Positions 45,687 to 58,800 of a stretch of 64,000 nt of DNA are shown here, in pieces. A program made the translations under genes and the position numbers. Every line of letters starts with the position of its first letter. The stretch's first letter is position 1. The notes under the pieces are model-generated. The model searched no databases, was not told the origin of the DNA, and worked only from the letters and a program-made list of their open reading frames with translations. The DNA is from Botrytis cinerea B05.10 (lineage: Eukaryota; Ascomycota; Leotiomycetes; Helotiales; Sclerotiniaceae): the NCBI RefSeq assembly GCF_000143535.2, contig NC_037311.1, positions 1,302,001 through 1,366,000 of the forward strand, in the 5' to 3' direction.

Positions 45687-47447
45687 GAAATTTTAATGAA
45701 TGATCTATAGAATGTACATGAAATTATGTATAAAGGGGAAAAGATTGGCTGGTTTGAAGCATTAATATATAGAATCTTCCTCCTACCTGTGATAGATAGC
45801 AATCGGCAATGCGTCTATCACCAATCTCAAAATTCTTTCACTTTCCTGCCGCTCAGACTCGATGCTATCATCCGTTTTCCCCTCAAAATATGTCAATAGT
45901 CAGAAATAAACTTCGAAATAACGTGCAGGTGGACACAAACCATGAAATGGGCGCCCTGATAGATTTTTCGGAGATTCGATAACTTGAATGTGGAAATGAT
46001 TGAAGCCCATATCGAAAACATCCTCCTCCAATTGAAGCTTTTCATCGCCAAATTGGACACACATAGCGTATTCGATAGAGGGAAGATTTGACGAGTGGCT
46101 TTATCTTAGTTTGCTCTACTACTGCAAGCGTAGTCTATCAGACCTTAAGACTTGAAATACTTAATTGCGATTTATGTCTGTCAAGCTAGAACTAAGAGTT
46201 TAGATCTAGGAACACTTCACAAATGCTACACTAGCAACCCGTGTGTGTAATCGAGCACGCACTGACAAGGCGTATGAATAGGAAAATTTTGCAGACACAA
46301 GCTCAAGAAGGTGATGTGAGTGGGATAAAAACACCATCCAAGCTACAGTCAAAATAGAAACAAGCGATTTCGCTTCCCAAATGGGACTGGGACTTTACCG
46401 GGAAATCTGGGGGTAAAAATGAAGTCCGTACTATAGCGATGGAAGCACACTAGCCTCTTGCCAGACCCAAGTTCTAGACGCCACTTTCAGTGTTAAGAGA
46501 GGCATTGGTATCGTGCGTTAGCCGTCAACTTCGACAGACGCAAAGTTTTATGTGACTGGAGCGTGGTACAGTAAAGAAATCTTCAATGAAAATATTGTCG
46601 ATGCACTTCCTAAACTTGGTAAGACTAACACGTTTCCTGTGTTCTCATTGAGACTGGCTCGACTGGTTCGACTGGGCAACATTTCAATAGTTTTATCCAC
46701 GATAGGAAAGGGTTGTGGAAATAGATGCGGCTTGCCAAGAAAATAATCGTGACTCAACCACGTGAAGATAAGTGGGCAGGGTCCCTCACTTGGCTCGATT
46801 TAGTTAGGCCATTGTGCCCCTGAGCGTTCCTGACTAGCAATCATAAATAATAGTCGGTTCTTGTTAGTGGCCAACTAGGAGAAATCAGACTCACAGTACA
46901 GATTACAGAGTGCGCCTTCAATAGAGAGGTTTTAAAGAAGAGGAATGGTTTGCCAAATTTTGATTTTCTTTAGCAAAGAAAACTATGATTAGCTGGGGTT
47001 AGTCAAGATATGTGAGATGTACCACGTAAGCAATAGTGTTGTCACGTTTTCCCACGACAATCACGAGGATTCCCACCTCTCAAAATGCGGGGAATAGACA
47101 TCTCATTGATCAGTGATATCACACTGACTTTCTACAGATATTCTTTGAGATCTCTCTCTCTTCTTAGACAATGCTCATACGAATTCCAATGGTATGATAG
47201 CACCGATTCGATTTCCCACAACAGAATGGATATCACTCACTACCCATCAAATACAATGTATAAAAACACAACAATCCAATTGATCAATATAAGCGAGGCT
47301 ACTTGTCCACTCCCCTAGTGACCTAAAGCAGCATCAAAGTAAGCATGACTGACGCCTAGAGCTTCCGAACACCACATCATCAATAATCCATCTCACACAA
47401 TCCCAATCTCCATCCCAACTCCATAGATACCAAATCCAAAAACCACC
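45687..47447. other. Intergenic, 1.8 kb
   Basis: Promoters of the secreted protein (left) and the HET-like gene (right). A short frame at 46552..46746 is not supported. Nothing else seen. Confidence 0.5.
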
Positions 47448-47561
47448 ATGTCTCTCTGTCCCCAATGTAACTCCATCGATCTCACAGACCCGCATGCCGA
47501 TATACTTCTCGGTCCTTATACTTCCCTGCTCGAGAAAAGTCAGCGGATTATTGATCCTGCG

Positions 47562-47592
<31 letters not shown>

Positions 47593-49664
47593 CTTCGACT
47601 CATTGTGAAGCATGTCTCTACTTCATAACTATCCTCCATCATTCTTCGCTTTACGCGAATCGCAGAGAGGAATTACAAAATAAGATTGTGTTTTTGTATA
47701 TGCATGGTTTGGATGTGAGGGATGTGGGTAGAGTTGAGAAGAAGAGGTGGGGGAGGATGGATATGCGGTTTGATGTTTGTGCGGGAGAGGACTATGAGGG
47801 GGAACTGGGGGGAGGAAGGTTGGATAATAAGGGACAGGATCATTTACCTGTGGATCGGGTGAGGAAGGTTCCGCATAGTTTGGATGGGCGAGATGGGTTG
47901 GATGGGATTAAAGAATGGATGAGGGATTGTGGGAGAAATCACGAAGTTTGTCGCTCTCCTCGAAATGGGGTTGAGATTCTACCGAAAAGACTTGTTAGGA
48001 TATCAAGTGATGTTGAAGTTCCTCCGATGCTTGTCGAGACTTCTGGGTTGGCATCTATAGACTATCTCGCATTGAGCGCTCGTTCCTTTGAGGAGACGCA
48101 AAACACCAGGGAAGGTCCCACATTGGAAACCCTCTCTATCTTAGACACAGCAGGAAAGTCTTTAGATCCAAGTTCGCTTCCTAAAGCCTTTGCAGATGCA
48201 TTTACTATTACTCGAGGCCTAGGATTTGAGTACATCTACATCGCCGCTCTCTGTCACGTGTCAGACGATCCACTCACTCTCATATCAATCTTCAGCCAAG
48301 CAACTCTCCTTCTATCCGCCGATAACGTACAATCTCCCGCCGAAGGCTTGATACAAGAAAGAGCGATATTCAATTCTCCTCCCCTCGGTATCAACAAAGA
48401 TCGCTATCTCCGCCTGAGCTGTCTCCGCAACCACGCAGATCTCGATTCCTCTCCTCTCTCAACATCAGGCTGGGCACTTATTGAGCGAATGCTCGCACCC
48501 CGAGTGTTGCATTTCACAAAACGTCAGTTGATCTGGGAGTGTGCCGATGGCTGGAAATTCGAAGCGTCGAATGTCGAAGATAAACAGTACGGAAGTGGCA
48601 TGATCCGAGGCACATATCAGAAACCCCTCACGCAACCTTACGTGACGGAATATCTTTCTCGCGCGCCGGGACATCTCTCAGAACCCACTGCAGGAGATAA
48701 TACCCAGCACTCAAACCTAGACGAATACGCACAGAGATTAGAAACCTGGTACCAAATCATCTCCACCCTCTCCAGCAGCACCTTCCGCTCTCCCCTCGAC
48801 AAATCCCCAGCCCTCTCACTCCTCGCAAAAATCATAGACAACGACACATTCGGCCACAATCTCTCTGGGGTCTTCTCAAAAGATATCGCATACGGACTCG
48901 CATGGGCCCGCGTAAATTCTCTGCTCACTCCAGATCGGGACGTCCACGCCCCAAGCTGGAGTTGGGCTAGTGTACACGGATCGATTTCGCATATGTATAC
49001 TAGCTACCCCCCTTCGATTCTGCATAGACGCGCTGTTCATTCTTCTTGGATCGATACGTATACCCCGCACCTTGTACCACATGATCCCTCGTCCTCGCTC
49101 TCCCATCCATCATCATCATCATCATCCCCCACAAACACAATCTCACTCTCGCTTCACCTCCAAGCCTCCCTCACAAGCCTCCTCCACCTCTGCGAATACT
49201 TCCAGCCCGAATTCCCCCAATACACCATCAATCTCGCGCTCGAACAATCCCCCATCTTCGATTGTCCATGCTGCGGACCCCGAAGTGACGACGTGCAGAA
49301 TTCCGGCATGGGCGAATTTGAAAAACGGAAAGATCACTATTTCGCCATGTATCTCGCGGGAGACTTGGATTTTGAGTCCGAGGATCCGGATCAGTGGAAG
49401 GTGAGTCGGGTTGCGGACTTGCTGGTTTTGAGAGAGGTGGAGGTGGAGGAAGAGGCGGAGGGGGGAATGGTGGGGAGGAGGGGTGGAGATGGAGATGGAG
49501 ATAGAAACAAGGTTATTGTCAGGGATGGAATTGTAACGTATGAAAGAGTAGGACTTTTGAGATTGAACTTTACAGCGTTTGAGAAATCGGAGGTTGATGA
49601 GGTGTCCATACAGGAGAAATTCGACGGGGTGGGATGGGAGAGGAAAACCATCAGGCTAGTCTGA
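47448..49664 (+). CDS. Degenerate HET-domain (heterokaryon incompatibility) protein
   Basis: Single exon, 738 aa. HET proteins trigger cell death after fusion of incompatible hyphae. The layout is typical: N-terminal LCPQCNSID, a poly-Ser run, and then the HET-domain region (about 200-300) with YLALSAR, LPKAFADAFTITRGLGFEYIYIAALC, ISIFSQATLLLSA. After it come GWALIERMLAPRVLHFTKRQLIWEC, LLAKIIDND and APSWSWASVHGS, the conserved post-HET blocks. The usual S-Y-x-W-G after YLALS is lost (here ARSFEE), and the W-I-D-x-L-C core is changed to YIAALC, so it may be inactive or a diverged regulator. The C-terminal 120 residues are Glu/Gly-rich. Family certain, activity doubtful. Confidence 0.82.
47564..47596 (+). 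repeat. (TTC)11 microsatellite coding poly-Ser
   Basis: Eleven perfect TTC units read as TCT and encode eleven Ser in the HET-like protein; unit count could vary between strains without breaking the frame. Confidence 0.95.
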
Positions 49665-49803
49665 AAGATATCGGGATTTCCTGAGGTGCTAGAGCACTTG
49701 AGATAATATAATATAATACACACACACAAATATATATATCACTTCCACCAAATCTTCAAATCCCTTCATATTCCAATCCCAACAATGAATAAGAATACAT
49801 CAA

Positions 49804-51987
49804 CTAAATCCCCCCCTTGACATAATAATCCACCGGATACCCCAACCAACCACACTGTTCCAACTCCGCAAACCCCTCCACCCTCGCGGGCCAATCAATC
49901 ACCATCATGCTCCCCTCCTCACCCCCCACCGCGACCTCTTTCCAGCTCCCCGTCTCCTCCACCCCCTTCCTCACAACCTCATACCCTCTACTCTCCAAAA
50001 ACCCCTCTTCGGGATTCGGATTCCCGCTCCTAACAAACGCCCCAAAATACGCCACGCTCAACTGCACACTCCACCAATCCCGCTCATCTCTAAACCGCAA
50101 CCCAGTATTAAACGCTCCAAACACCCACGGCATGTCCGCGCCATGAAATCGAAAATACGGCAAATTGGGATTTCCATCCGGAAACCCCGGCGAGGGCGCC
50201 GGCCCCCCAAGCCCATTCGGATCCCAGCCCGCGACCGTGCGACCCATCTCGTAAAAGTAACTCGATTTGAAAACCCCGTTGTGGGAGCCTGCGTACACGG
50301 TCGCTTGGTCCACGCAGCGGAAATCTTTATCGGTGGCCACGCGCTGCGACACGTTGAAGGCGTCCAGCGTGAGATTGCCCGTGTCGTAGAAGGGGAAGAG
50401 GCCGCTGTCGATGATGGATTGCGCATACGAAGATGAGATGCCGAGGGAGGCCGCGATGCCGGAGACTTCGGATGTGACGGGGGTGGACGGGTAGCTGGTG
50501 CCGATGGACGCGCCGTCGTTGGCCGTAACGCCGAATATCACATCGACGTGCGCGGTGCTTCCATTGCGATTCACGAGGTCGAGTTCGGAGGTGTTGACAT
50601 AGTGACCATCCTGGACGACATATCGTGCCTCAGAACCGACCGCGACTAAAGCTAAAGCGGGCACATTCTTCAAACACGCAATTTGAGCAGACAAACTCGC
50701 CTGGTTGCATCCTGCTGCGAGGAAAATGTTTTGCCCGGCGAGAGCGTAGGATTCGGGGATGCTGAGATATGTAGAGTAGGTGGTTGCGTAGTCGCCGGAA
50801 AGACCTAGGTCGACGCCACCACCCAGATTGGACATGGCTACTGCGCCTTGGAATTTTCCGATTGCGGGTGGTGAGCCTAGAAGTGTGCGGACAGATCCTG
50901 CACCGGCGGATTCACCTATGATTGTGATTCTTTTTGGATCTCCTCCAAAAGCAGCAATGTTCTTCACTGTCCACTGATATTCCATTAGCTCCATAACAAT
51001 ATATAGAAATCAGATGTGCTACTTTACCTCCAGCGCATTAATTTGATCCGCAATTCCGTAATTCCCCGTAATGTTAGTCCCCGGAATCGCCAGGAACCCA
51101 AAAACCGAAAGTCGATAGTTAACATTCACAACGACGATATCCTCTCTACTCGCCAAATCCCCCCCATCACTCAACTGGTCAGCACCACTCCCCCCCACAA
51201 ACCCACCACCGTGAATCCAAAACATGACCGGTCTCAAATACTTTGTCGATTTCGCCTTGGGGATATACGGAGTTTGTATATTGACAAACAGACAATCCTC
51301 GCTCCCGCCCCCAGCTTGCGGACACTGCGCCCCATACTCCGTTGCTTGGATCGTTTTGCCGGTCGCCGAGTACGGCGTGGAGTAGACGAATCTCGCGGCC
51401 GGATCCGCATACGGGATACCGAGAAAGCGGAACGATTTCTGGTTGCGGAATCCAATATATGTATTCCCACCCGCGGCAAGCGAAACCTCATTAGCGTCTG
51501 TAGCAACGGCTGTTCCGGGCTGACTTTCCTCGCTAGACTGAGTACAGAGAACCGGCAGTTTAGCATTACCAGACGTCGATTTCGGGAAGCTCAATCCGTG
51601 AACTGCATCGTAGGAAATAACTCCATTATCAATAATGTACAACTGAGAAGCCGACGAGCGACCACGATATGCTTGATATGAGAGCGGGAGGAGAAAATCC
51701 GACGTATGGCTTTTGATAGTGCGACTTGTGAGCAGCGTTTCGTTCAACGCGCCACATGCGGCGGGTGCATCTTTGGGGGAGTAAGGATCTAGAAGAATAA
51801 ATCCCACATGATTGACATCATCCGAAGCATTCAGATTATTCTGGTACAAGAGCGTCAACGAGGTATCCGTATTCGAAAGCGCGGATGCGAATGGGAAGAC
51901 CACCGAGACGAAGAAAGAAAGATGCTGAAGACGTGAAAACACAAACATCGTGAGAAGACTGCACCAAGTCAACCCATGGGATCGCAT
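49804..51987 (-). CDS. Secreted type-B carboxylesterase / lipase-like
   Basis: Alpha/beta-hydrolase of the carboxylesterase type B family, likely secreted, hydrolysing esters of unknown nature. Exons on the minus strand: 51987..51028 and 50973..49804, intron 54 nt (GTAAAG donor), phase 0; 709 aa. A hydrophobic leader (LQHLSFFVSVVFPFASA) suggests secretion; the true start may be the Met 13 codons in. About 150 residues precede the core and are unlike standard esterases. The core carries GGSEDCLFVNIQTP, oxyanion HGGGFVGGSG, nucleophile GESAGAGS (Ser342), GVTANDGAS as probable acid, and HGADMPWVFG with the catalytic His. Exon 2 is noticeably GC-rich compared with its surroundings. Confidence 0.88.
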
Positions 51988-53352
51988 GGCATCTTGTACC
52001 TCCCAGATTGCATCTCCACAAACTTAGCTTCATCGATTGAATTTAGCCATGATTCTCCGTGAAGATTTTCGACCGTCATAACCCCAGTCTGTTAGAATCA
52101 TTCTTTCCAGGAATATCATCAAAAAGAAGCCAGTCCTCCACTCGGAGTCCTCCCAGCAAGGTTAAACTGGAGAGATACTTTATCCGGCGTGTTAAAGATC
52201 AACAAATTGCGCGGGGTAAGGTTAATACGGCGGATTTTATCCAATTCCATTTCTCCGCAATCTCTGTATCCACCACACCACTGAGTGCATGGACCGACGG
52301 GACACTTTTCAACTCTCGAAATTTTTCACAATTCCACTCTTCAATTGTTTGAGGTTAGAATCTATCTTTCGATTATTCAATCTCGAATAAATCATTGTAA
52401 CGATTTCTAAGATGTGCGAACCGATATTGTAAAAGAGATTTCCAAGTCCGTCTTTGCAGTTTCCCGTCAGTCCGTACACTCACTGGTGGCCCAACCGGCT
52501 GAAACTGGTTAACGGCGATTTCACCGCCAGAAGTATCCATCCATCTATCCACATATAAAAAATATAAAGGTCTGTCTCTCCGCATCAGTAGCCCCCGAAG
52601 AGGAAGAGAAAGAGATACCTAGGTAGAGAAAGAGCAAATAATCAAATTCTATTTCCCTGATAAATATCAGCATTTACAATGTTGCTCACTTAGAATCTCG
52701 ACAAGGTAACAAGAACAAGACACATACAGTGTACAAAGTATATGAAATGATGTTAATGCTGACTAATCAAGCCTGTGGTGGGATGTCGAATTATCCCCTG
52801 CTATGTAGGCTGCCAACTCGGGACTCCCTTGAATGATAAAGCCTTATTGGATAGAATAGCCATTTTAATAGGAGTTCTTCAAGGCCCAATTCAATTTACA
52901 GAGGAGTGATTTATTCATACTCCAATCCCCCTCAATTCATCAGTCAAGCATTCATTGAACAGTGCATAATAAGCAGGTAGTCTATATCCTGAGATTCATC
53001 TCAGGCAATGGTATTGTTGAGTTTAAAAACATCGCCTCCCCCAATTCTTCCTCCTACCGATCTCCCTCCTCACCATCTTTTGGTATCGCTGATATCGTAT
53101 GGAAATTTGCATGCAAATGGTATCTCATCCTTCTTTCTCTATCTATGTCAAAAAAAATCGCCAAAAATGTCAAGAGTTGCAAGGACATATCATGTTATCA
53201 GTTAGGCCTGCCTCCCCGCTACAATGTCCATGTCCCCGAACCCCTTCCCCTCCAGTCTATCAATCCGTCATGAAAAAAGCAAAATTGCTGCGTTGAGAGA
53301 ATACAAAAAACGCAATAAAAACACAAAATCAAATCAAAAACAGCGTGTACGT
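51988..53352. other. Intergenic, 1.4 kb
   Basis: Promoter of the esterase on the left, 3' flank of the DUF1996 gene on the right. No gene supported. Confidence 0.5.
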
Positions 53353-55240
53353 CTAGGCAAAGTGACCTCCTCTCTTCTTTGCATGTTGATGCTCGTGCAA
53401 ATGTCTTCTTCTAGCAACGCCAGTTGCAGTCGCGGTTGCAGTCGCGGTAACAGTAATGGTAACATCTTCTTGGACCCAGACCACTTCATCAACTTCTACC
53501 TTTTCATTGAGTGGGGAGATAGCGGTGGTCGTTGAGTAAGAGGTCGAGTAGAAAGATGCTGGGGTAGTGAGAAGAGTAGTTGCTGGGCTTGAAACTGCTG
53601 CAATTGCGTCTGCGGCGGCAGTAGATGAGCTAGAGGCTGAATATGAAACTCCGGATTCGACGGCTGCGAAGACACCACCTGGTGCGTAGGTTTCTCCGAG
53701 AGAAGCGACTGTAAAACCGGAGGGTCAATAATTGCCTAACAGATAAGAGTTTTGGAGGACGAGAAGTTGAAATTAGATTAGGAAATAGGAAATAGAACGG
53801 ATGCACAAAAAGAATTAAGTGTTGGCATCGAAAAACAAGATTAGGCACGATAGTTGTAATGATAATCATAAACAGTGAGATTAGTAAGCTTACCAATGGT
53901 TGATCCGGCCGAGTAGGAAAGAGTTGGCACCACAGCTGATGAGCTGGTTGTAGTAGTCGCGCTTGATCCTTTGGCAGACGAAGTTCCATATGCTGCTGAC
54001 GATGTTTTAGCGGTAGTGGCTGTGCCAGCCATGGCAGTAGCTAAACCAGGTCCTGCTTGAATGGGGCAGTTTCCGGGAAGTGTCGCCATAGGTCCAACAA
54101 CATCTTCATCATCCAAGGCCGATGGAAGTGTAAAGTTACAAGATCCATAAACACTTACATCTTGGATATCGAAGATTGCGCAGTCGCTAATTTCTCCGGA
54201 AGCGTTAGTGCAGGTGTCAACAGCCTCTTGCAAAAATTCCTCGTCCCAGCCCATGATGAAATCTCCGTGATATCCGTAACCAGTTGGGTCACCGTTAGAA
54301 AGCATGAACTGTCCATCAGTTGTATTGTAGGCTGCGGTATCCCAAATAGTTTCGTAGAAGAGCGAGACGAGACGAGTATCGAATCCCTCTGGGCAAGTAC
54401 CAGTCATGGTTTGATCAGGATACGCCATGTGGGATTTTCCATCTGGTGCAGTTACGCCTGCGGTCTCATTCCAGCATGATGGGAACATGAGTTCCATTCG
54501 GACACCATCGGGACAGTTTGTATCGAGATAAGCCTTATCTGGCAAGAAATGACGGTAAAGAGATCCTTCGGGCTTGTTGAGTGGATAGTTCAAACAATTG
54601 AAGCCGAGAGCAGCTTGTCGAAGGAAAGCTTGGGTGTTGTATGGAGGCGTGCTTTGCCAGAGTGACTTTTCAATATCAGGAACAACATAGTCGGAGAAAT
54701 TACGGAGATCATTATTCCCTGCAATCATAGCAAAGCCTTTGGGGAAAGCAGTTACATTATCTCCATAAAGAAGGTAATACCTGTTGCGAAGGATTAGCCA
54801 CAAGATTTGCGAGCAATCTTCAAGGCGCAAAGAATGAAAGTGAGAGACTTACGCAAGCATACCCCCAACCTGTTCAACTAGTTTATACTCTCCCGTAGCC
54901 GCATCAATGAAATAGAGTGAGGGAGTCCAGTATGCAGATTTGTCTTGAGAAACTTCACATGAAGTACAGTTTCCGGCCATTAACTCCTCGTAACCTGAAG
55001 ACTCTCCAAATCCTATTCGCCATATCAAATCAGTATTCCCCCTGCCAAATAGGTCACTGTCAACATACCGTTAGATCCATGAACAACATGTGCATGGGGA
55101 GAGACAGTCCCCGGATTGACCAAGGGATCAACTCTTGCCAATCCACTTCTAGCCCTACATGGCAAACGCCAGAAAGCATCAACGCTGCTAGCCAACCCCG
55201 CCAAGATGGCTGCCTTTTCGACGAAAGAGTGTCCACGCAT
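53353..55240 (-). CDS. Secreted DUF1996-domain protein with Ser/Thr-rich tail
   Basis: Four exons on the minus strand: 55240..55069, 55012..54853, 54780..53894 and 53708..53353; introns 56, 72 and 185 nt, phases 1, 2, 1; 524 aa. Signal peptide MRGHSFVEKAAILAGLASSVDA, then the DUF1996 opening FWRLPCRARSGLARVDPLVNPG and HAHVVHGSNG. Exon 2 gives FGESSGYEELMAGNCTSC and YWTPSLYF. Exon 3 holds FPKGFAMIAGN, FNCLNYP, LPDKAYLDTNCPDGVRMEL, FPSCWN and MAYPDQTMTGTCPEGFDTRL. The end is a long Ala/Ser/Thr mucin-like tail and a His/Lys/Arg-rich terminus. DUF1996 proteins are widespread secreted fungal proteins of unknown role. Extracellular or wall location is inferred. Confidence 0.88.
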
Positions 55241-56362
55241 TTTGAATATATGTATCCAAAAAATCGATATCGAATTTAGTTTAGTTTATTTTTGTTTTCG
55301 TGACGTTATGTAAATGATTACTTCTTGCAAGCAATGAAGAACCACAAAAGAATGTGCAGAACGAAAGATTCTAGAGATCAGAGACGTTCTTGGGAAGTGG
55401 TTGAGTATTTGGCTGTAGTTGTTGTTTGGTCTCCTGGTCGAGGGATTTGTTGGTAGAGTTGATATTCCGGTCGGAAATTGGCGCAGCGACAAGTGGATTC
55501 CTCAAATCAAACCGTTTGATTGTAGATGATTCACTTTAAATCACAACAATATTTGTCCCTCTCCAATGAATATTGATTCAATAAATCCAACAGATGTCTC
55601 TTCTTCTTCCCTAGGATGCAGGGTTGGCGATTTCAATCAGTTTGCGAACTGGAGTCGTTGATGAATAACCTCGAATTCGAAATTCTTCCGTCCCACCTCA
55701 CGATAAGCAAACAGACCAATTTCTGACGGCGCAGAATTGCACAGGAATGCGGTCAAGATGTCGAAGTGCGATGCGATATGAGGAAAGTACAGGAATCAAA
55801 AGCAACGAATGATATGGTATGCACACAAAGAATCTCTAGACGTGTACCTTGCCACGAGCGAGAGTCGATAAAGCGAAAGGGTAAGGAGCGTGAAGTATGT
55901 TTCCTGAAAAGAAAGAATGTAATTGTCGAGACGGACGACAGTGAGCTTTCGACGGTGGAGAACGAGGCAAGAAACAAAAAGTGGAAGGCGAAGGAAAAAA
56001 CGTGGAGGAGGAGGGATGTAATAAAAAGAAAAGAAAGGGTCGAAGGGGCGGGTGGAAAGGGACTAGGCCGGATGGGGCAGTTTGGTCGAGGAAGAAGAGT
56101 GGAAGGATTCATTACCCAATCCAATCTCAAGTGTCAACTCAAGGCCCATACACCCAACCCATAGCAGCAGGCACAGAGATCTTACGAGGGGGGAGATGCC
56201 CACTTGCGTGCCAAGGATAGCGCGGGCAAGATTGGCCAAGGGGGGCAGGGAGGGAGGGTGAGGGATTTGAAGGTTGGAGGGGGAGGGAGAAGGGGGATAT
56301 TACTCGATGGAGAAATGAGCGAGGATGCCATGATTGCATTGCTTCGTACAGACCGCGCAACG

Positions 56363-56394
56363 GAATGGGCGAATGGGCGAATGGGCGAATGGAC
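56363..56394 (+). repeat. GAATGGGC tandem repeat, four units
   Basis: Three perfect units and one with a G-to-A change. Confidence 0.9.
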
Positions 56395-56983
56395 GAAACG
56401 ATTGACCGATTGAGTAATGCGCAGGTGCACGTGTGGTGGGTGATGAGGAATGGCCAACACGGATGGGCATCGGATGAGCAGATCGCACGCCCCAAAACGG
56501 CGAAACGGTTCAAATTGCACAGAGAGGTGGGGAGGTTTCCATCGTCCTAACATTACAGATGGATCCGGCACTTTTGGGTAATTACAGAGAAGAATAGACC
56601 GAAAGTAAGATCGTGTCAATTACGCGTGTGGCCTCTTCGATCCTCAGCAGCTGGACGATTGGTTATGCGTGGATGGATGTTGTGCGGCGACACCGTGGTG
56701 CAGCGGTACGTACGGTGGGAGCAGGAGTAGAGGGAAAGGGAAAGGGAAAGAAAAGTAGGGGTCGGTCGTCGTTGCATATTCTCTGGGTTTTTACAAGGAC
56801 TCGCCAATAAGCATCCAATGATCGAGGAGGACGAGTGCGTACTAGATAGATAGACAGATGGATGCATGCATGCATGTATGTGTGTGATAGGGTACCATTT
56901 TATCGAACCGTGTGCAATCAATCATCCATCCACACCTTTGGGACCGACCGACAAGTTCGGGCGGTTGAACGCTGGCATGATAT

Positions 56984-57064
56984 TTCTTTTCTTCTTTTCT
57001 CTTCTCCTTCTTCTCCTTCTCCTTCTCCTTCTCCTGCTCCTTCTTCTTCTTCTTTTCCTTCCCA
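56984..57064 (+). repeat. Polypyrimidine (CTT/CTTCTC) tract, about 80 bases
   Basis: Pyrimidine run interrupted by a single G; a possible triplex-forming tract. Confidence 0.9.
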
Positions 57065-57924
57065 CCCGTGGCAGACCGGCACACGCAATCCAATCCCAAG
57101 TATACACTGTAATTAGACTCTCACAGATAGGAATGGATTGACATGAATCAATTGGATCCAATAGCAAAAATAAATAACGAGTTCCGACCCCTGGACGTGG
57201 TTCCTGTTAGTTCATCCCTAGCCTGAGACACACCAATCGGCAGCAGGATGTGACGGAAGGATAGAGTGATTTTCAGGGGAAAACGAAAAAAACGCCTCGC
57301 TCTCACTTGCACGCATGCATTAAACCGCTTGGGCGTGGGTGTCCTGGAATTAATTTGGATCTCCATCCGTTTAAATTGTGTGGAGATGGTATCGTATTTT
57401 CTATATCGAGAGAAATGCCTTCTTCCTGTTCTGCTGCGTGGACTGTTTTTTTTTTTTCCGATGACGATTCCGACGACGTGGTGGGTTGTTTATACGAGAC
57501 TTATTAGTGTGCGGGATTGTATTTTCTGATGTCTGTTACCCAACCGGTATCGGTAGAATTATGGGAATGGGAATGGGAAAGGGAATGTGGATGTGGATGT
57601 GGATGAGAATGAATAAGAATGAATAAGAATGAGAATGAAGATAACAAAATAACAAAATAAACCACCAAGCAAACAACTGCACACTATCCATCAGAACCTC
57701 TCCAACAAGAACCTTAGAAGCCATCCATCCATCCTCTCCTTCCCATCCTCACCATCCTCACCATCCCTCCCTCCCCCTCCCACCGCAATTCAACCTGAAA
57801 CGATCCCCAAGACCAATCAGCTCCCAAAGCAAGCCAGATCACCCATCCCGTCGTCCATCGTTCTCCGCACAGACTGCACTTCTCTTCTTCCGGATTAGGC
57901 TTGAACGAGTACCGACATGGTATA

Positions 57925-57966
57925 TCTGTATCTGTATCTGCATCTGCATCTGCATCTGCATCTATA
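57925..57966 (+). repeat. TCTGTA/TCTGCA hexamer repeat, seven units
   Basis: Two TCTGTA, four TCTGCA and one TCTATA unit in succession. Confidence 0.9.
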
Positions 57967-58006
57967 ACTTGTGACCGAATGAATGATGTTTTGACGTTTT
58001 TCCGCG

Positions 58007-58034
58007 GGACTGTGGACTGTGGACTGTGGACTTT
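58007..58034 (+). repeat. GGACTGT heptamer repeat, four units
   Basis: Three perfect units and one ending TTT. Confidence 0.9.
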
Positions 58035-58490
58035 GGACATTTTACCAAACAGCATATAAATGACCAGACCCTCAGAGTACAGTACAGTACAGTAACAAAG
58101 GCGCAGCCACCTATCTATCGATATCGCCAGTAGAATATTTCCACCTCCTCGGCAAACCGACAAACAAACAACCAAACATGCATCTCCAGCCTCTTCAGCC
58201 TCTTCGACAAATCAATTCTCCATTCTCCATTCTCCATCTCCATTCTTCACATATCTCCCCTCACAGTCGCAGTCCCTTTCTTCCCACCCCATCCCATCCT
58301 CTCCTTTCCCCTGCTCCGTCGATTCTCCTTCACCACACTACTCACTCCCACCACCTACTATGATACACAACACCGGGCCCACCCCGGCCGGCGGTTGCAA
58401 AGCCCAAACAAACCCTTTGCAAACCCCTTTCCACGTTTGAGATGTGCGTAGATACCTACCTACCTAGTACCTACCGACCCTAAATATACT

Positions 58491-58525
58491 CATCCCATCC
58501 CATCCCATCCCATCCCATTGCATTG
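58491..58525 (+). repeat. CATCC pentamer repeat
   Basis: Five CATCC units followed by two CATTG units. Confidence 0.9.
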
Positions 58526-58715
58526 CACGCGCGAGCACATCAAATCAAATCAAATCACAAACATCAAACATCAAAATCGGATGATATTAAAAAAAGGAAA
58601 AAAAGAAAGATAAAAAATAATAATAAAAATAATAAAATATATAAGTTATAAAAAATCAATAAAAAATCACAGAGACAAGTGGTAACCTAATGATCATCTC
58701 CTCCCTCCGTCCATC

Positions 58716-58751
58716 CATTCCCATTCCCATTCCCATTCCCATTCCCATTCC
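58716..58751 (+). repeat. CATTCC hexamer repeat, six units
   Basis: Six perfect units. Confidence 0.92.
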
Positions 58752-58754
58752 GTT

Positions 58755-58800
58755 CATCTGAAATCTCATCTGAAATCTCATCTGAAATCTCATCTGAAAT
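58755..58800 (+). repeat. CATCTGAAATCT 12-base repeat, nearly four units
   Basis: Three perfect units and a ten-base partial unit, starting four bases after the CATTCC array. Confidence 0.92.

Noticed and set aside
46552..46746. 64-codon plus-strand frame
   Set aside because: No plausible start context, splice partner or motif, and an equal open frame lies antisense.
55753..56164. Overlapping open frames on both strands near 56 kb
   Set aside because: Purine/pyrimidine-biased sequence keeps both strands open; no motif or splice support on either.
58491..58800. Closely spaced repeats as a CRISPR-like array
   Set aside because: Units are contiguous with no unique spacers, differ between arrays, and the genome is eukaryotic.
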